Source: Adlercreutzia agrestimuris
Lineage (GTDB): Bacteria; Actinomycetota; Coriobacteriia; Coriobacteriales; Eggerthellaceae
DNA length: 64,000 bases
Reading direction: 5' to 3'
Assembly (NCBI RefSeq): GCF_943193125.1
Contig: NZ_CALPCX010000004.1
Span: forward strand, 124,001-188,000
Shown: piece after piece, positions 25,944 through 33,821 of the stretch
Layout: every line of letters begins with the position of its first letter
Position numbering within the stretch: position 1 is the first letter of the stretch
Notes under the pieces: model-generated
What the model saw: the letters and a program-made list of their open reading frames with translations, nothing else
Told to the model about the DNA's origin: nothing
Database searches by the model: none
Program-made: the position numbers and the translations under genes

Positions 25944-26365
25944 TGCTCGTACCAAAGCGTGTAAAGCATCGTAAGGTGCAACGTGGTTCCATGAAGGGCA
26001 ACGCTAAAGGCGGTACCAAGCTGAATTTCGGCGATTATGGTATCCAGGCGCTTGAACCCCATTGGATCACCAACCGCCAAATTGAGGCAGCTCGTATTGC
26101 TATGACTCGTTACATGAAGCGTGGTGGTAAAGTTTGGATCACCATCTTCCCGGACAAGCCCATCACGCAAAAACCTGCTGAAACTCGCATGGGTTCTGGT
26201 AAAGGTAACCCCGAGGCGTGGGTGGCAGTTGTAAAGCCCGGTCGCATCATGTTTGAAATTTCTGGTGTTGATGAAGCAACCGCTAAAGAAGCATTGCGTC
26301 TGGCTATCAACAAGCTGCCCATCAAGTGCAAGATCGTAACTCGTGAAACGGAAGGGCAGGAATAA
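25943..26365 (+). CDS. rplP: 50S ribosomal protein L16
   Basis: L16 helps position the A-site tRNA. The 140 residues begin [15 protein letters not shown] and contain [20 protein letters not shown], the region around the loop that reaches the peptidyl transferase centre. The start overlaps the rpsC stop by one base, so the genes are coupled; rpmC starts right after the stop. Confidence 0.98.
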   Translation: MLVPKRVKHRKVQRGSMKGNAKGGTKLNFGDYGIQALEPHWITNRQIEAARIAMTRYMKRGGKVWITIFPDKPITQKPAETRMGSGKGNPEAWVAVVKPGRIMFEISGVDEATAKEALRLAINKLPIKCKIVTRETEGQE

Positions 26366-26560
26366 ATGAAAGCAGCAGAGATCCGTGAGCTGTCTGCCGA
26401 TGACTTGCAGGCAAAACTCAAGGAAGCGCGTGCCGAGTTGTTCAATCTGCGCTTCCAGATGGCCACAAGCCAGCTTGATAACACTTCTCGTGTTAACCAA
26501 GTCAAAAAAGACATCGCTCGCATCCAGACCGAGATGCGTGCACGTGAGCTGAACGCTTAA
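26366..26560 (+). CDS. rpmC: 50S ribosomal protein L29
   Basis: L29 lies beside the tunnel exit and helps dock SRP and trigger factor. The 64 residues form the usual two-helix protein: [18 protein letters not shown], then [19 protein letters not shown], ending in the second helix. It follows rplP with no gap and is followed by rpsQ after 30 bases. Confidence 0.95.
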   Translation: MKAAEIRELSADDLQAKLKEARAELFNLRFQMATSQLDNTSRVNQVKKDIARIQTEMRARELNA

Positions 26561-26590
26561 TGCTGACGCATAAGGAAGGTTGGATTATCA

Positions 26591-26851
26591 ATGAGTGAAG
26601 AGCGTAATTCACGAAAGGTGCGTCAGGGCGTTGTAGTAAGTGCTACTAACGACAAGACGTGCGTCGTGCAAATCGAAGAGCGTAAGCCGCATCCGGTTTA
26701 CAAGAAGATGATGACGACTACTAAGAAGTTGCATGCCCATGACGAGAACAACGAAGCTGGTGTGGGCGACACTGTACTGATTATGGAGACCCGTCCGCTG
26801 TCTAAGATGAAGCGCTGGCGTCTCACTGAGATCGTCGAGAAGGCCAAATAG
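26591..26851 (+). CDS. rpsQ: 30S ribosomal protein S17
   Basis: S17 is an OB-fold protein that binds 16S rRNA early in assembly. The 86 residues include [19 protein letters not shown] at the N-terminus, [19 protein letters not shown] in the middle, and [20 protein letters not shown] at the C-terminus, all typical. Its stop overlaps the start of a hairpin that fills the short gap before rplN. Confidence 0.97.
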   Translation: MSEERNSRKVRQGVVVSATNDKTCVVQIEERKPHPVYKKMMTTTKKLHAHDENNEAGVGDTVLIMETRPLSKMKRWRLTEIVEKAK

Positions 26852-26875
26852 TTAATTGAGCTTACGCTCATTAAC
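26851..26875 (+). other. RNA hairpin between rpsQ and rplN
   Basis: GTTAATTGAGC (26851-26861) pairs with GCTCATTAAC (26866-26875) around TTAC with one bulged base. No T-run follows, so it is not a terminator; it may mark an mRNA processing site. Confidence 0.5.
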
Positions 26876-26902
26876 TACCGAGATGAAAGTTAGGTTGAAG
26901 CA

Positions 26903-27271
26903 ATGATTCAGATGCAAACCATGCTCGCGGTGGCCGATAACTCGGGCGCTCGCAAGGTGCAGTGCATCAAGGTTCTGGGCGGCTCTAAGCGCCGTTATGC
27001 AGGACTGGGTGATGTCATCATCTGCAGCGTCAAAGAGGCCATGCCGAATGGCAACGTGAAGAAAGGCGACGTTGTTCGCTGCGTGGTCGTGCGCGTGAAG
27101 AAAGAAGTTCGTCGCGCTGACGGAAGTTATATCCGTTTTGACCAAAACGCATGCGTTCTTATTGACGCAAATGGCGCTCCTCGCGGTACCCGTATCTTTG
27201 GTCCGGTTGCCCGCGAGCTGCGTGACAAGAAGTATATGAAGATCGTGTCCTTGGCACCGGAAACGCTCTAA
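26903..27271 (+). CDS. rplN: 50S ribosomal protein L14
   Basis: L14 lies at the subunit interface. The 122-residue product begins [19 protein letters not shown] and contains [20 protein letters not shown] and a C-terminal [21 protein letters not shown], all diagnostic. The ribosome site is weak (TTAGGTTGAAGC). rplX starts 13 bases after the stop. Confidence 0.98.
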   Translation: MIQMQTMLAVADNSGARKVQCIKVLGGSKRRYAGLGDVIICSVKEAMPNGNVKKGDVVRCVVVRVKKEVRRADGSYIRFDQNACVLIDANGAPRGTRIFGPVARELRDKKYMKIVSLAPETL

Positions 27272-27284
27272 GGAGGTGTCTTAC

Positions 27285-27608
27285 ATGAATAGCATGAACA
27301 TCAAAAAGGGCGACACGGTGGTCGTATTGTCAGGCAAGGACAAAGGTAAAGAAGGCGTCGTGCTGCGTGCGCTTCCTCAAAAAGAGCGCGTAGTTGTTGA
27401 GAAGGTTAACGTAGTCAAGAAGGCTATGCGCCCCACTCAGCAAAATCCGCAAGGCGGCATCACTTCTATCGAGGCTCCCATTCACGTTTCAAACGTAATG
27501 CTGGTATGCCCCGAGTGCAAGAAGGCTTCTCGCGTATCAAAGCGTGTTAACGAAGCTGGCAAAAAGGTTCGCGTTTGCAAAAAGTGCGGCAAAGACATTG
27601 ATAAATAA
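27285..27608 (+). CDS. rplX: 50S ribosomal protein L24
   Basis: L24 nucleates 50S assembly. The 107-residue product has the KOW motif [18 protein letters not shown] near the N-terminus. The C-terminal half has two CxxC pairs ([11 protein letters not shown] and VCKKCGKDI), a zinc-ribbon form seen in many bacteria. Three in-frame starts exist (GTG 27276, ATG 27285, ATG 27294); AGGAGG at 27271-27276 is best spaced for 27285. Confidence 0.96.
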   Translation: MNSMNIKKGDTVVVLSGKDKGKEGVVLRALPQKERVVVEKVNVVKKAMRPTQQNPQGGITSIEAPIHVSNVMLVCPECKKASRVSKRVNEAGKKVRVCKKCGKDIDK

Positions 27609-27723
27609 GTAAGAAGCTGCGCTGACAAGGGTCGGCGCAGCTTACTATGACCCCTGCCTTAAGAATAAGGTGAGGGACGCAGGGTCGGAAATCCTGCGTT
27701 TAATTCATCGAAAGGAACAAAAC
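27609..27723 (+). other. Intra-operon leader with competing hairpins before rplE
   Basis: This 115-base gap holds a perfect hairpin, AAGCTGCGC (27614-27622) with GCGCAGCTT (27635-27643). After it come two mutually exclusive pairings: GACCCCTGC (27649-27657) with GCAGGGTC (27679-27686), or ACGCAGG (27677-27683) with CCTGCGT (27693-27699). Gaps this long are unusual inside the spc operon. The arrangement resembles an attenuation or feedback-control leader, which is inference. Confidence 0.5.
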
Positions 27724-28278
27724 ATGGCTCCTCGTTTGAAGGAAATGTACACAAACGAAATCGTTTCAAAGCTGGAAAAAGAGCTGAACATTGACAACAT
27801 CAATCAAGTGCCTCGCTTGGAGAAGATTGTTGTTAACATGGGCGTTGGTGCCGCTGCATCAGATCACAAGCTGCTTGATTCTGCTATGAACGATATGCGT
27901 GTTATCACTGGCCAGCAGCCTTGCATTACCCGCGCAAAGAAATCTATTGCAGGTTTCCATGTACGCGAGGGTCAAGCAATCGGTTGTAAGGTAACCCTGC
28001 GCGGAGATCGCATGTGGGAGTTTTTGGATCGCTTGCTGGCAACTGCATTGCCGCGCGTTCGTGACTTCCGTGGCATCTCTCCGACCAGCTTCGATGGTCG
28101 CGGTAACTACACCTTAGGTATTACCGAGCAGCTCATCTTCCCGGAAGTTGACTATGATAAGGTAGATCGTACCCGTGGTATGGACATCACCTTTGTAACC
28201 ACTGCACCTGATAATGAGCAAGCATTTGCGCTTTTGAGCGCTCTGGGCTTCCCGTTCAAGGATCGCGGTCAAGAATAA
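27724..28278 (+). CDS. rplE: 50S ribosomal protein L5
   Basis: L5 binds 5S rRNA and contacts the P-site tRNA. The 184-residue product starts [20 protein letters not shown] and contains [34 protein letters not shown], and [17 protein letters not shown]. The ATG at 27724 follows GAAAGGAACAAAAC; the longer frame upstream reads through the leader hairpins and has no family match. Confidence 0.98.
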   Translation: MAPRLKEMYTNEIVSKLEKELNIDNINQVPRLEKIVVNMGVGAAASDHKLLDSAMNDMRVITGQQPCITRAKKSIAGFHVREGQAIGCKVTLRGDRMWEFLDRLLATALPRVRDFRGISPTSFDGRGNYTLGITEQLIFPEVDYDKVDRTRGMDITFVTTAPDNEQAFALLSALGFPFKDRGQE

Positions 28279-28386
28279 CCATTCCCGATATTCGTTTAAG
28301 GGTGTATGATATACAGCCTGTGTTGAATATGGTGTTCAAGTTGCGCTCAACCGGATCGCAACTGGATATAAGAAAGAAGGAATTGC
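28279..28386 (+). other. Gap between rplE and rpsN with hairpin
   Basis: No gene. AGTTGCG (28339-28345) pairs with CGCAACT (28357-28363) around 11 bases. TATGAT near 28306 could be a weak -10. The ribosome site AAAGAAGGAATTGC precedes rpsN. Confidence 0.4.
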
Positions 28387-28572
28387 ATGGCTAAGAAATC
28401 GATGGTCGCCAAGGCCAAGCGTGAGCCGAAGTTCTCGACGCGTCAGCACAATCGCTGCACTCGTTGCGGACGTCCGCGTGCGTACTACCGTAAGTTCGGT
28501 TTGTGCCGCGTGTGCTTACGCGAGTTGGCCAATAAAGGCGAGCTGCCCGGCGTTACTAAAGCATCTTGGTAG
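28387..28572 (+). CDS. rpsN: 30S ribosomal protein S14, zinc-binding type
   Basis: The 61-residue form of S14 with four cysteines, CTRCG and CRVC, that bind zinc (the C+ or type Z form), as opposed to the longer zinc-free paralogue. It sits in the small-subunit head. The sequence [20 protein letters not shown] is typical. Gaps of about 108 bases on both sides set it apart from its neighbours. Confidence 0.98.
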   Translation: MAKKSMVAKAKREPKFSTRQHNRCTRCGRPRAYYRKFGLCRVCLRELANKGELPGVTKASW

Positions 28573-28680
28573 GGTCCAAAGCGCAGTAATGTACGGGTGT
28601 GCCACGATTCAGGCGCAGGTGCTATGGGCGCTTAGCGAACCGAATCGAGAGGCTCATCACGAACCAAAGGAGAAACAAAC
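28573..28680 (+). other. Gap between rpsN and rpsH with crossing pairings
   Basis: No gene. AAGCGC (28579-28584) can pair with GCGCTT (28628-28633), and CGATTC (28605-28610) with GAATCG (28642-28647). The two stems interleave, which would make a pseudoknot. Short stems like these can arise by chance, so support is modest. Confidence 0.35.
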
Positions 28681-29079
28681 ATGACCATGACCGACCCAAT
28701 TGCAGATATGCTTACGCGTGTGCGTAATGCTAATTCTGCCGGCAAGGAGACGGTATCAATGCCGTCAAGCAAGAAACTTGTCGAAATTGCGCGCATCATG
28801 CGTGAAGAAGGTTATATCCAAGGCTATGACGTGATTGATGGCGAGCCGCGTGCTACGCTTGAGATCGTCTTGAAGTATGGCGAGAAGAAAGCTAAGACCA
28901 TTCGTGGTATTAAGCGTATTTCTAAGCCAGGTCTTCGCATTTATGCGGGCAAAGATGAACTGCCCCGCGTACTTGGCGGCCTTGGTACTGCAGTTATTTC
29001 AACAAGCAAAGGCGTGATGACTGACCGCGACGCTCGCAAGATGGGCGTTGGTGGCGAAGTTATCGCTTATATCTGGTAG
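28681..29079 (+). CDS. rpsH: 30S ribosomal protein S8
   Basis: S8 binds the central domain of 16S rRNA and in E. coli represses the spc operon. The 132-residue product starts [18 protein letters not shown] and ends with [20 protein letters not shown] and VIAYIW, the conserved C-terminus. AAAGGAGAAACAAAC is the ribosome site. rplF begins 16 bases after the stop. Confidence 0.98.
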   Translation: MTMTDPIADMLTRVRNANSAGKETVSMPSSKKLVEIARIMREEGYIQGYDVIDGEPRATLEIVLKYGEKKAKTIRGIKRISKPGLRIYAGKDELPRVLGGLGTAVISTSKGVMTDRDARKMGVGGEVIAYIW

Positions 29080-29095
29080 GAAAGGGAGGTTAGAT

Positions 29096-29638
29096 ATGTC
29101 TCGTATCGGTAAACATCCTGTCGCTATTCCTGCCGGAGTAGACGTAACTATTGATGGCAGCACGGTGACAGTAAAAGGTCCGAAGGGCGAATTGACGCGC
29201 ACCTTCCCCTCGCTTATCACCATCAAGAAGGAGGGTGACGAAGTAATCGTTACTCGTCCGGATGATTCTCGTGAAGCAAAAAGCTTTCATGGTCTCGTGC
29301 GCACGCTGATCGCCAATATGGTTGAAGGCGTTTCGCAAGGCTTTTCTAAAAAGCTTCAACTCGTCGGCGTTGGCTATCGTGCCGCACTGAAGGGCAATGA
29401 TCTTGAGATGCAGCTCGGTTATTCTCACCCTGTTTTGGTTGAGGCTCCTGAAGGAATCAAATTTGAGGTTCCGAGCCAGACCGAGATCGTCGTGACTGGT
29501 CCGAGCAAAGAGCAGGTTGGTCAAGTTGCAGCGAACATTCGCAAATGGCGTAAGCCTGAGCCGTACAAGGGCAAGGGTATTCGCTATGAAGGCGAGCATG
29601 TTCGTCGTAAGCTTGGCAAGGCTGCTAAGGGCGACTAA
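29096..29638 (+). CDS. rplF: 50S ribosomal protein L6
   Basis: L6 lies near the factor-binding site of the large subunit. The 180 residues contain two repeats of the L6 fold: [17 protein letters not shown] and later [20 protein letters not shown]. The C-terminal motif [19 protein letters not shown] is the L6 signature. The ATG at 29096 follows AAAGGGAGGTTAGAT; the upstream extension overlaps rpsH and is unlikely. Confidence 0.98.
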   Translation: MSRIGKHPVAIPAGVDVTIDGSTVTVKGPKGELTRTFPSLITIKKEGDEVIVTRPDDSREAKSFHGLVRTLIANMVEGVSQGFSKKLQLVGVGYRAALKGNDLEMQLGYSHPVLVEAPEGIKFEVPSQTEIVVTGPSKEQVGQVAANIRKWRKPEPYKGKGIRYEGEHVRRKLGKAAKGD

Positions 29639-29673
29639 GCCAGACCGGAAACGATAGGATCGAAGGGAAAATC

Positions 29674-30042
29674 ATGAAGAAGCTTCAAAAAAAGCAAGCT
29701 GCGTTGGCCCGTCGCCATCGTCGCGTACGCGGAAAGATTTCCGGTACGCCGGCTCGTCCGCGTCTGTGCGTGACCCGCAGCAATAAGAACATCTATGTGC
29801 AATTCGTCGACGACGTTGCTGGCAAGACCCTCTGTGGTGTGTCAACCTTAGGACCTGAGTTCAAGGCATTAGGCACCAGCGGCGCTACCGTGGAAGGTGC
29901 TGCAGCACTTGGCCAGATCGCTGGCAAAAAGGCTCAGGAATCCGGTATCACGGAAGTCGTATTTGATCGTGGCGGCAACCTGTATCATGGGCGCGTTAAG
30001 GCTTTGGCCGATGCTGCTCGTGAAGCAGGTCTGAAATTCTAG
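29674..30042 (+). CDS. rplR: 50S ribosomal protein L18
   Basis: L18 binds 5S rRNA together with L5 and L25. The 122-residue product begins with a basic tail ([20 protein letters not shown]) followed by [20 protein letters not shown] and ends with [20 protein letters not shown], all standard. It follows rplF after 35 bases and precedes rpsE by 16. Confidence 0.97.
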   Translation: MKKLQKKQAALARRHRRVRGKISGTPARPRLCVTRSNKNIYVQFVDDVAGKTLCGVSTLGPEFKALGTSGATVEGAAALGQIAGKKAQESGITEVVFDRGGNLYHGRVKALADAAREAGLKF

Positions 30043-30058
30043 AAGGGGTTAAAGTCTT

Positions 30059-30589
30059 ATGGCTCGTAACAACAAGCAAGACAACGCCGCGGTCCCTGAG
30101 CTTGAGGAACGCGTCGTTTACATCAATCGCGTATCTAAGGTTGTAAAGGGTGGTCGTCGTTTTGGTCTGACCGCACTGGTTGTCGTTGGTGACGGCAACG
30201 GCCGCGTAGGCGTTGGCATGGGCAAGTCTCAAGAAGTGCCGATTGCTATCAAGAAGGGCGTCGAAGACGCTAAGAAGAACATGTTCACGGTTCCGCTGAC
30301 GGAAGAGAAGACCCTTCCGCACGAGATCGTTGGCGAGTTTGGTGCAGCCCGCGTGCTCATCAAGCCTGCTGCTCCTGGTACCGGCGTTATCGCTGGTGGC
30401 GCTGCTCGTGCAGTCATGGAGCTTGCTGGTGTTTCTGACGTTCTGACCAAGTCACTTGGTTCTGACAACGTGATGAACGTGGTTAAGGCTACTGCTGACG
30501 GCTTGAAGAACATGCAAAGCCCTGAGCAAGTTGCTGAGCGCCGTGGTTTGAGCGTTGGCGAAATCATGGGCTGGAAGGAGAAGAAATAA
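30059..30589 (+). CDS. rpsE: 30S ribosomal protein S5
   Basis: S5 contributes to decoding fidelity and the mRNA entry channel. The 176 residues contain [20 protein letters not shown] (the dsRNA-binding N-terminal domain), [18 protein letters not shown] and the C-terminal [34 protein letters not shown] precedes the start. Its stop shares a base with the rpmD start codon. Confidence 0.98.
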   Translation: MARNNKQDNAAVPELEERVVYINRVSKVVKGGRRFGLTALVVVGDGNGRVGVGMGKSQEVPIAIKKGVEDAKKNMFTVPLTEEKTLPHEIVGEFGAARVLIKPAAPGTGVIAGGAARAVMELAGVSDVLTKSLGSDNVMNVVKATADGLKNMQSPEQVAERRGLSVGEIMGWKEKK

Positions 30590-30780
30590 TGGCTGAGGCG
30601 AAAAAGACCCTGCGCGTAACGCAGGTCAAAAGCTCCATCGGCTACAACAAGGATCAGGGCGCAACGCTTCGCGCACTTGGCCTTGGCAAAATTGGCCGTA
30701 GCGTTGAGCAGGTTGATAATGACTCCGTCCGTGGCATGCTCTTCAAGGTAAAGCATCTTGTTAAGGTGGAGGAAATTTAA
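30589..30780 (+). CDS. rpmD: 50S ribosomal protein L30
   Basis: A 63-residue protein with the L30 pattern: [20 protein letters not shown], then [15 protein letters not shown] and a C-terminal [10 protein letters not shown]. It overlaps the rpsE stop by one base, so the two are coupled. A 150-base gap with a new promoter separates it from rplO. Confidence 0.96.
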   Translation: MAEAKKTLRVTQVKSSIGYNKDQGATLRALGLGKIGRSVEQVDNDSVRGMLFKVKHLVKVEEI

Positions 30781-30818
30781 TCTAGCCATATTCTGAGCTG
30801 AGATTATTTTCAATTTGG

Positions 30819-30913
30819 TATAATGAGCGATTGTGCGTCCCTGTGGCGTGCAATCGCTTATTGTGATAGGAAGTTTGCTGGCGGCGAGCTGCCAGCGCCC
30901 GAGGAAAACTCGG
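30819..30913 (+). promoter_or_regulatory. Internal promoter and three-hairpin leader before rplO
   Basis: TATAAT at 30819-30824 is a good -10; the -35 is weak. Three hairpins follow: AGCGATTG (30826-30833) with CAATCGCT (30851-30858), GCTGGC (30877-30882) with GCCAGC (30891-30896), and CCGAG (30899-30903) with CTCGG (30909-30913). The stretch lacks a coding frame. It may give rplO-secY separate control; that role is inference. Confidence 0.6.
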
Positions 30914-30932
30914 ACAAGCGAAAGGAACATTC

Positions 30933-31382
30933 ATGGAAATCAAGGATCTTAAACCAGCTGAGGGTTCTCGTAAGGCGCGCAAGCGCTTGGGTCGTGGCCC
31001 TGCTTCAGGTACCGGCAAAACTGCTGGTCGTGGTATGAACGGCCAGAAGTCGCGTGCTGGTGGCGGCAAGGGTGCAGGCTTTGAGGGTGGTCAGACTCCT
31101 TTGGCACGTCGTCTGCCGAAGCTGCCTGGATTCACCAACCTCAACCGTGTTGAGTATATCCCGGTTAACGTAAAGCGTCTTGAGGAAGTATTTAGCGCAG
31201 GAGACGTTGTTGATGGTGCAAGCCTGAAGGCTAAGGGCGTCATCAAGCACGAGGATGCGCTCGTAAAGGTTTTGGGCGACGGTGAGCTCACCAAGGCCTT
31301 AACCGTTAAGGTTGACAAAGTGTCGGCTTCCGCTAAGAGCAAAATCGAAGCGGCTGGAGGAAAGGTCGAAGAGCCTTGCTAA
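30933..31382 (+). CDS. rplO: 50S ribosomal protein L15
   Basis: L15 is a late-binding 50S protein. The 149-residue product begins [20 protein letters not shown], has the glycine-rich [20 protein letters not shown] tail that threads into rRNA, and [32 protein letters not shown] precedes the ATG. Its last seven bases overlap the TTG start of secY. Confidence 0.97.
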   Translation: MEIKDLKPAEGSRKARKRLGRGPASGTGKTAGRGMNGQKSRAGGGKGAGFEGGQTPLARRLPKLPGFTNLNRVEYIPVNVKRLEEVFSAGDVVDGASLKAKGVIKHEDALVKVLGDGELTKALTVKVDKVSASAKSKIEAAGGKVEEPC

Positions 31383-32656
31383 GCTCCATTATTGATGCGT
31401 TTAAGGTACCTGAGCTTCGTAAAAAGATTCTTTTTACGTTGGGTATTTTGGCGCTCTATCGTCTCGGTGCATATATCCCGGTTCCAGGCATTCCGTTCAA
31501 TCAATTCGCCTCATCGTTCCAAGACTCAGGCGTTTCGATGACTATGCTTGACCTGTTTACCGGTGGCGCGCTTTCCAACTTCTCGGTGTTCTCGCTCGGC
31601 ATTATGCCCTACATTACTGCATCCATTATCATGCAGCTGATGCAAGGCGTTATTCCGGCAGTGGGACGCTGGGCAAAAGAGGGCGAGACTGGCCGTCGTA
31701 AGATCACGCAAATCACGCGTTATCTGACGCTTGGTTTGGGCTTGATCAATGCTGTTGGCTACCTGCTGCTGTTCCAGTCACCGCAATACGGCGTGGTGTT
31801 CTCAGACGCCATTCCGCATCTGGTGACGGATATCTTGGTGGTATTTACGCTCGTAGTTGGTACGGCGCTTATCATGTGGATGGGCGAACTTATCACGCAG
31901 CGCGGTATTGGTAATGGTATGTCGCTCATCATCTTTGTGAGCATCGTATCTCGCGTACCGTCTGCAATCTTCTCATCCATCAATCTGCAAGCAGACACCG
32001 GTATGGGCATTGCTATTACGCTGTTGATTCTCGTTGTTGTTCTGGCCTGCATTCCGGCCATCATCTTCATCGAGCGTGCTCAGCGTCGTATCCCGGTTAA
32101 CTATGCAAAGCGTGTTCAGGGTCGCAAGATGATGGGTGGTCAGTCCACCTACATCCCGCTGAAGGTTAACGCTGCAGGCGTTATCCCGATCATCTTTGCA
32201 AGCTGCTTGATTTACTTCCCGGCTCAGTTGGCTGCATTGTTTAACGTTGAGTGGCTCACCAACGTAGCAAACGCCATCTCCACGGGTTGGATTAACTGGA
32301 TCTTGTCAGTGCTTTTGATCGTCTTCTTCGCCTACTTCTATACCTCAATGGTATTTAATCCCGAAGAGACGGCTGATAACCTCCGCAAGCAGGGCGGCTT
32401 TATTCCGGGCGTTCGTCCGGGCTCAGCTACGGTAACCTACATCAAGAACGTGTTGCATCGCGTCACGCTTCCTGGTGGCATCTTTATCGCGCTGATTGCT
32501 GTTGTGCCGTCTATCATCTTCTTCTTCACCAACAACCAGCTGATTCAGGCGTTTGGTGGCACGTCAATCCTCATTATGATCGGCGTTGCGCTTGACACCA
32601 TGAACAAGGTTGAGAGTCAGTTGAAGATGCACAACTACGACGGATTCTTCAAATAG
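31376..32656 (+). CDS. secY: Protein translocase subunit SecY
   Basis: SecY is the channel of the SecYEG translocon, with ten membrane helices. The 426 residues start [20 protein letters not shown] and contain [15 protein letters not shown] (TM2), [11 protein letters not shown], and [22 protein letters not shown], the cytoplasmic loop conserved in bacteria. The start codon is TTG at 31376, inside the end of rplO and preceded by GGAGGAAAGG; no better ATG or GTG fits the family's N-terminus. A terminator follows at 32704, so adk is not part of this transcript as it is in many genomes. Confidence 0.96.
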   Translation: MLSSIIDAFKVPELRKKILFTLGILALYRLGAYIPVPGIPFNQFASSFQDSGVSMTMLDLFTGGALSNFSVFSLGIMPYITASIIMQLMQGVIPAVGRWAKEGETGRRKITQITRYLTLGLGLINAVGYLLLFQSPQYGVVFSDAIPHLVTDILVVFTLVVGTALIMWMGELITQRGIGNGMSLIIFVSIVSRVPSAIFSSINLQADTGMGIAITLLILVVVLACIPAIIFIERAQRRIPVNYAKRVQGRKMMGGQSTYIPLKVNAAGVIPIIFASCLIYFPAQLAALFNVEWLTNVANAISTGWINWILSVLLIVFFAYFYTSMVFNPEETADNLRKQGGFIPGVRPGSATVTYIKNVLHRVTLPGGIFIALIAVVPSIIFFFTNNQLIQAFGGTSILIMIGVALDTMNKVESQLKMHNYDGFFK

Positions 32657-32703
32657 AATCTAATATGGGTTATTAGAAATAATAATTACGTTTATACAAA
32701 ATA

Positions 32704-32733
32704 GGGCGTTAGTTTAACTAGCGTCCTTTTTTG
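32704..32733 (+). terminator. Terminator after secY
   Basis: GGGCGTTAG (32704-32712) pairs with CTAGCGTCC (32718-32726), including two G-U pairs, around TTTAA, and is followed by a run of T. It ends the rplO-secY transcript. Confidence 0.85.
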
Positions 32734-32842
32734 TATGCCCAAGAATCAATTATTTGTAGTGATAATTATGCGAAGAAGTTTGTAGAACGCTGGCGATCCT
32801 ACAAGCCGAATATACTTTAGAACAGAATATATTTATACGAAA

Positions 32843-32871
32843 TTGAAGAATATATGAATATCTGATAAAAT
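32843..32871 (+). promoter_or_regulatory. Promoter for the two exported-protein genes
   Basis: TTGAAG (32843-32848), 17 bases, then TAAAAT (32866-32871) with an upstream TGA that makes an extended -10. It lies in a strikingly A+T-rich stretch, 56 bases before the ATG at 32927. Confidence 0.65.
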
Positions 32872-32926
32872 AACATCCAATTCACTTGCATTGCTTTATT
32901 GGAACCTCACATAGGAGGTGTTCGGA

Positions 32927-33739
32927 ATGAAAGCTGCGTCATCTGTTTCTGTTCTTCGGAAGTCTCGTGTTGTCATCATCGGAGTTGTGCTGCTTGCACT
33001 TGTTGTTGCTGCAGTGTGGTTTGTGCCGCTGAGCTTCGCAAACACGTTCCGCACCAATACGGCAACGACAATGGAAGCGGTGGATGTAGTGCGCGACCAG
33101 ATCGTGCAGCAGCGCCAGGTGGCACGTGATGCGAGCGCGGGCGCAGCCGAAGCCACAGCAGCTCCCGGCACCACGCCGTACGCCGTCTATGATTCAGCGG
33201 GTGATCAGCTTGCTGACGACTTCGCGCTTGGGTTCGCCATTCCGATATATGTTTATGAAAACGACGCGCTGTGGCAAAGCGATCTGTCGCTCTATCCGCT
33301 GTACAATCATGGCGAAGTTGTTGGGCTGTTTGCCTTCGCCCCTGGTCAGAGCTTCCAATACAATTTCACGACGGACATCAATGAGGGTACGACGGGTGCT
33401 TTGCATCTGGATCCGCCGCCTGCGCTCATGCCGGTTACTGACGACGTTATGCTTGAGCTGCTGCAACAACACGGCGGATGTGCCTTTGTGGCTGTGTCGG
33501 GTAGGGAAGTGAATAGCCAGGATGAGAGCTGTCCCACGCAAAAAGCGCCAGTATACGGGGATGGCTGGATGGTGAGTGCAGATGGTGCGGCTCACTTTGG
33601 CGAAGTCTTGCTGGCGTATGGCTTTGGCGGTCTACCAACTGCAGGAGACACATCGTCTGATCTGGGTGAGAAGCTGGTCGGTATGGTCGATGAACTGCAG
33701 TTTTCGGATAACGTCTCGCGCATTCCATTTAATGTCTGA
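32927..33739 (+). CDS. Membrane-anchored extracytoplasmic protein of unknown function
   Basis: I do not recognise this 270-residue protein. Residues 13-40 form one membrane helix (RVVIIGVVLLALVVAAVWFV) after a short basic head, so the rest should face outside. An alanine-rich stretch near residues 65-85 separates the anchor from a folded-looking C-terminal domain with two cysteines (GGCAFVAVSG and DESCPTQK). No catalytic motif is seen. AGGAGG at 32913 sets the ATG at 32927 rather than the GTG at 32918. Codon and base use look like the core genome, unlike the next gene. It is placed between secY and adk, an unusual site. Confidence 0.75.
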   Translation: MKAASSVSVLRKSRVVIIGVVLLALVVAAVWFVPLSFANTFRTNTATTMEAVDVVRDQIVQQRQVARDASAGAAEATAAPGTTPYAVYDSAGDQLADDFALGFAIPIYVYENDALWQSDLSLYPLYNHGEVVGLFAFAPGQSFQYNFTTDINEGTTGALHLDPPPALMPVTDDVMLELLQQHGGCAFVAVSGREVNSQDESCPTQKAPVYGDGWMVSADGAAHFGEVLLAYGFGGLPTAGDTSSDLGEKLVGMVDELQFSDNVSRIPFNV

Positions 33740-33821
33740 TAGTGCTGTAGTGTTTAAATTGGTAGAGAAAGGAGAATAGCGGGATAGGCAGGATGAGATA
33801 TTTACCACTTTAGGAGGAAAT

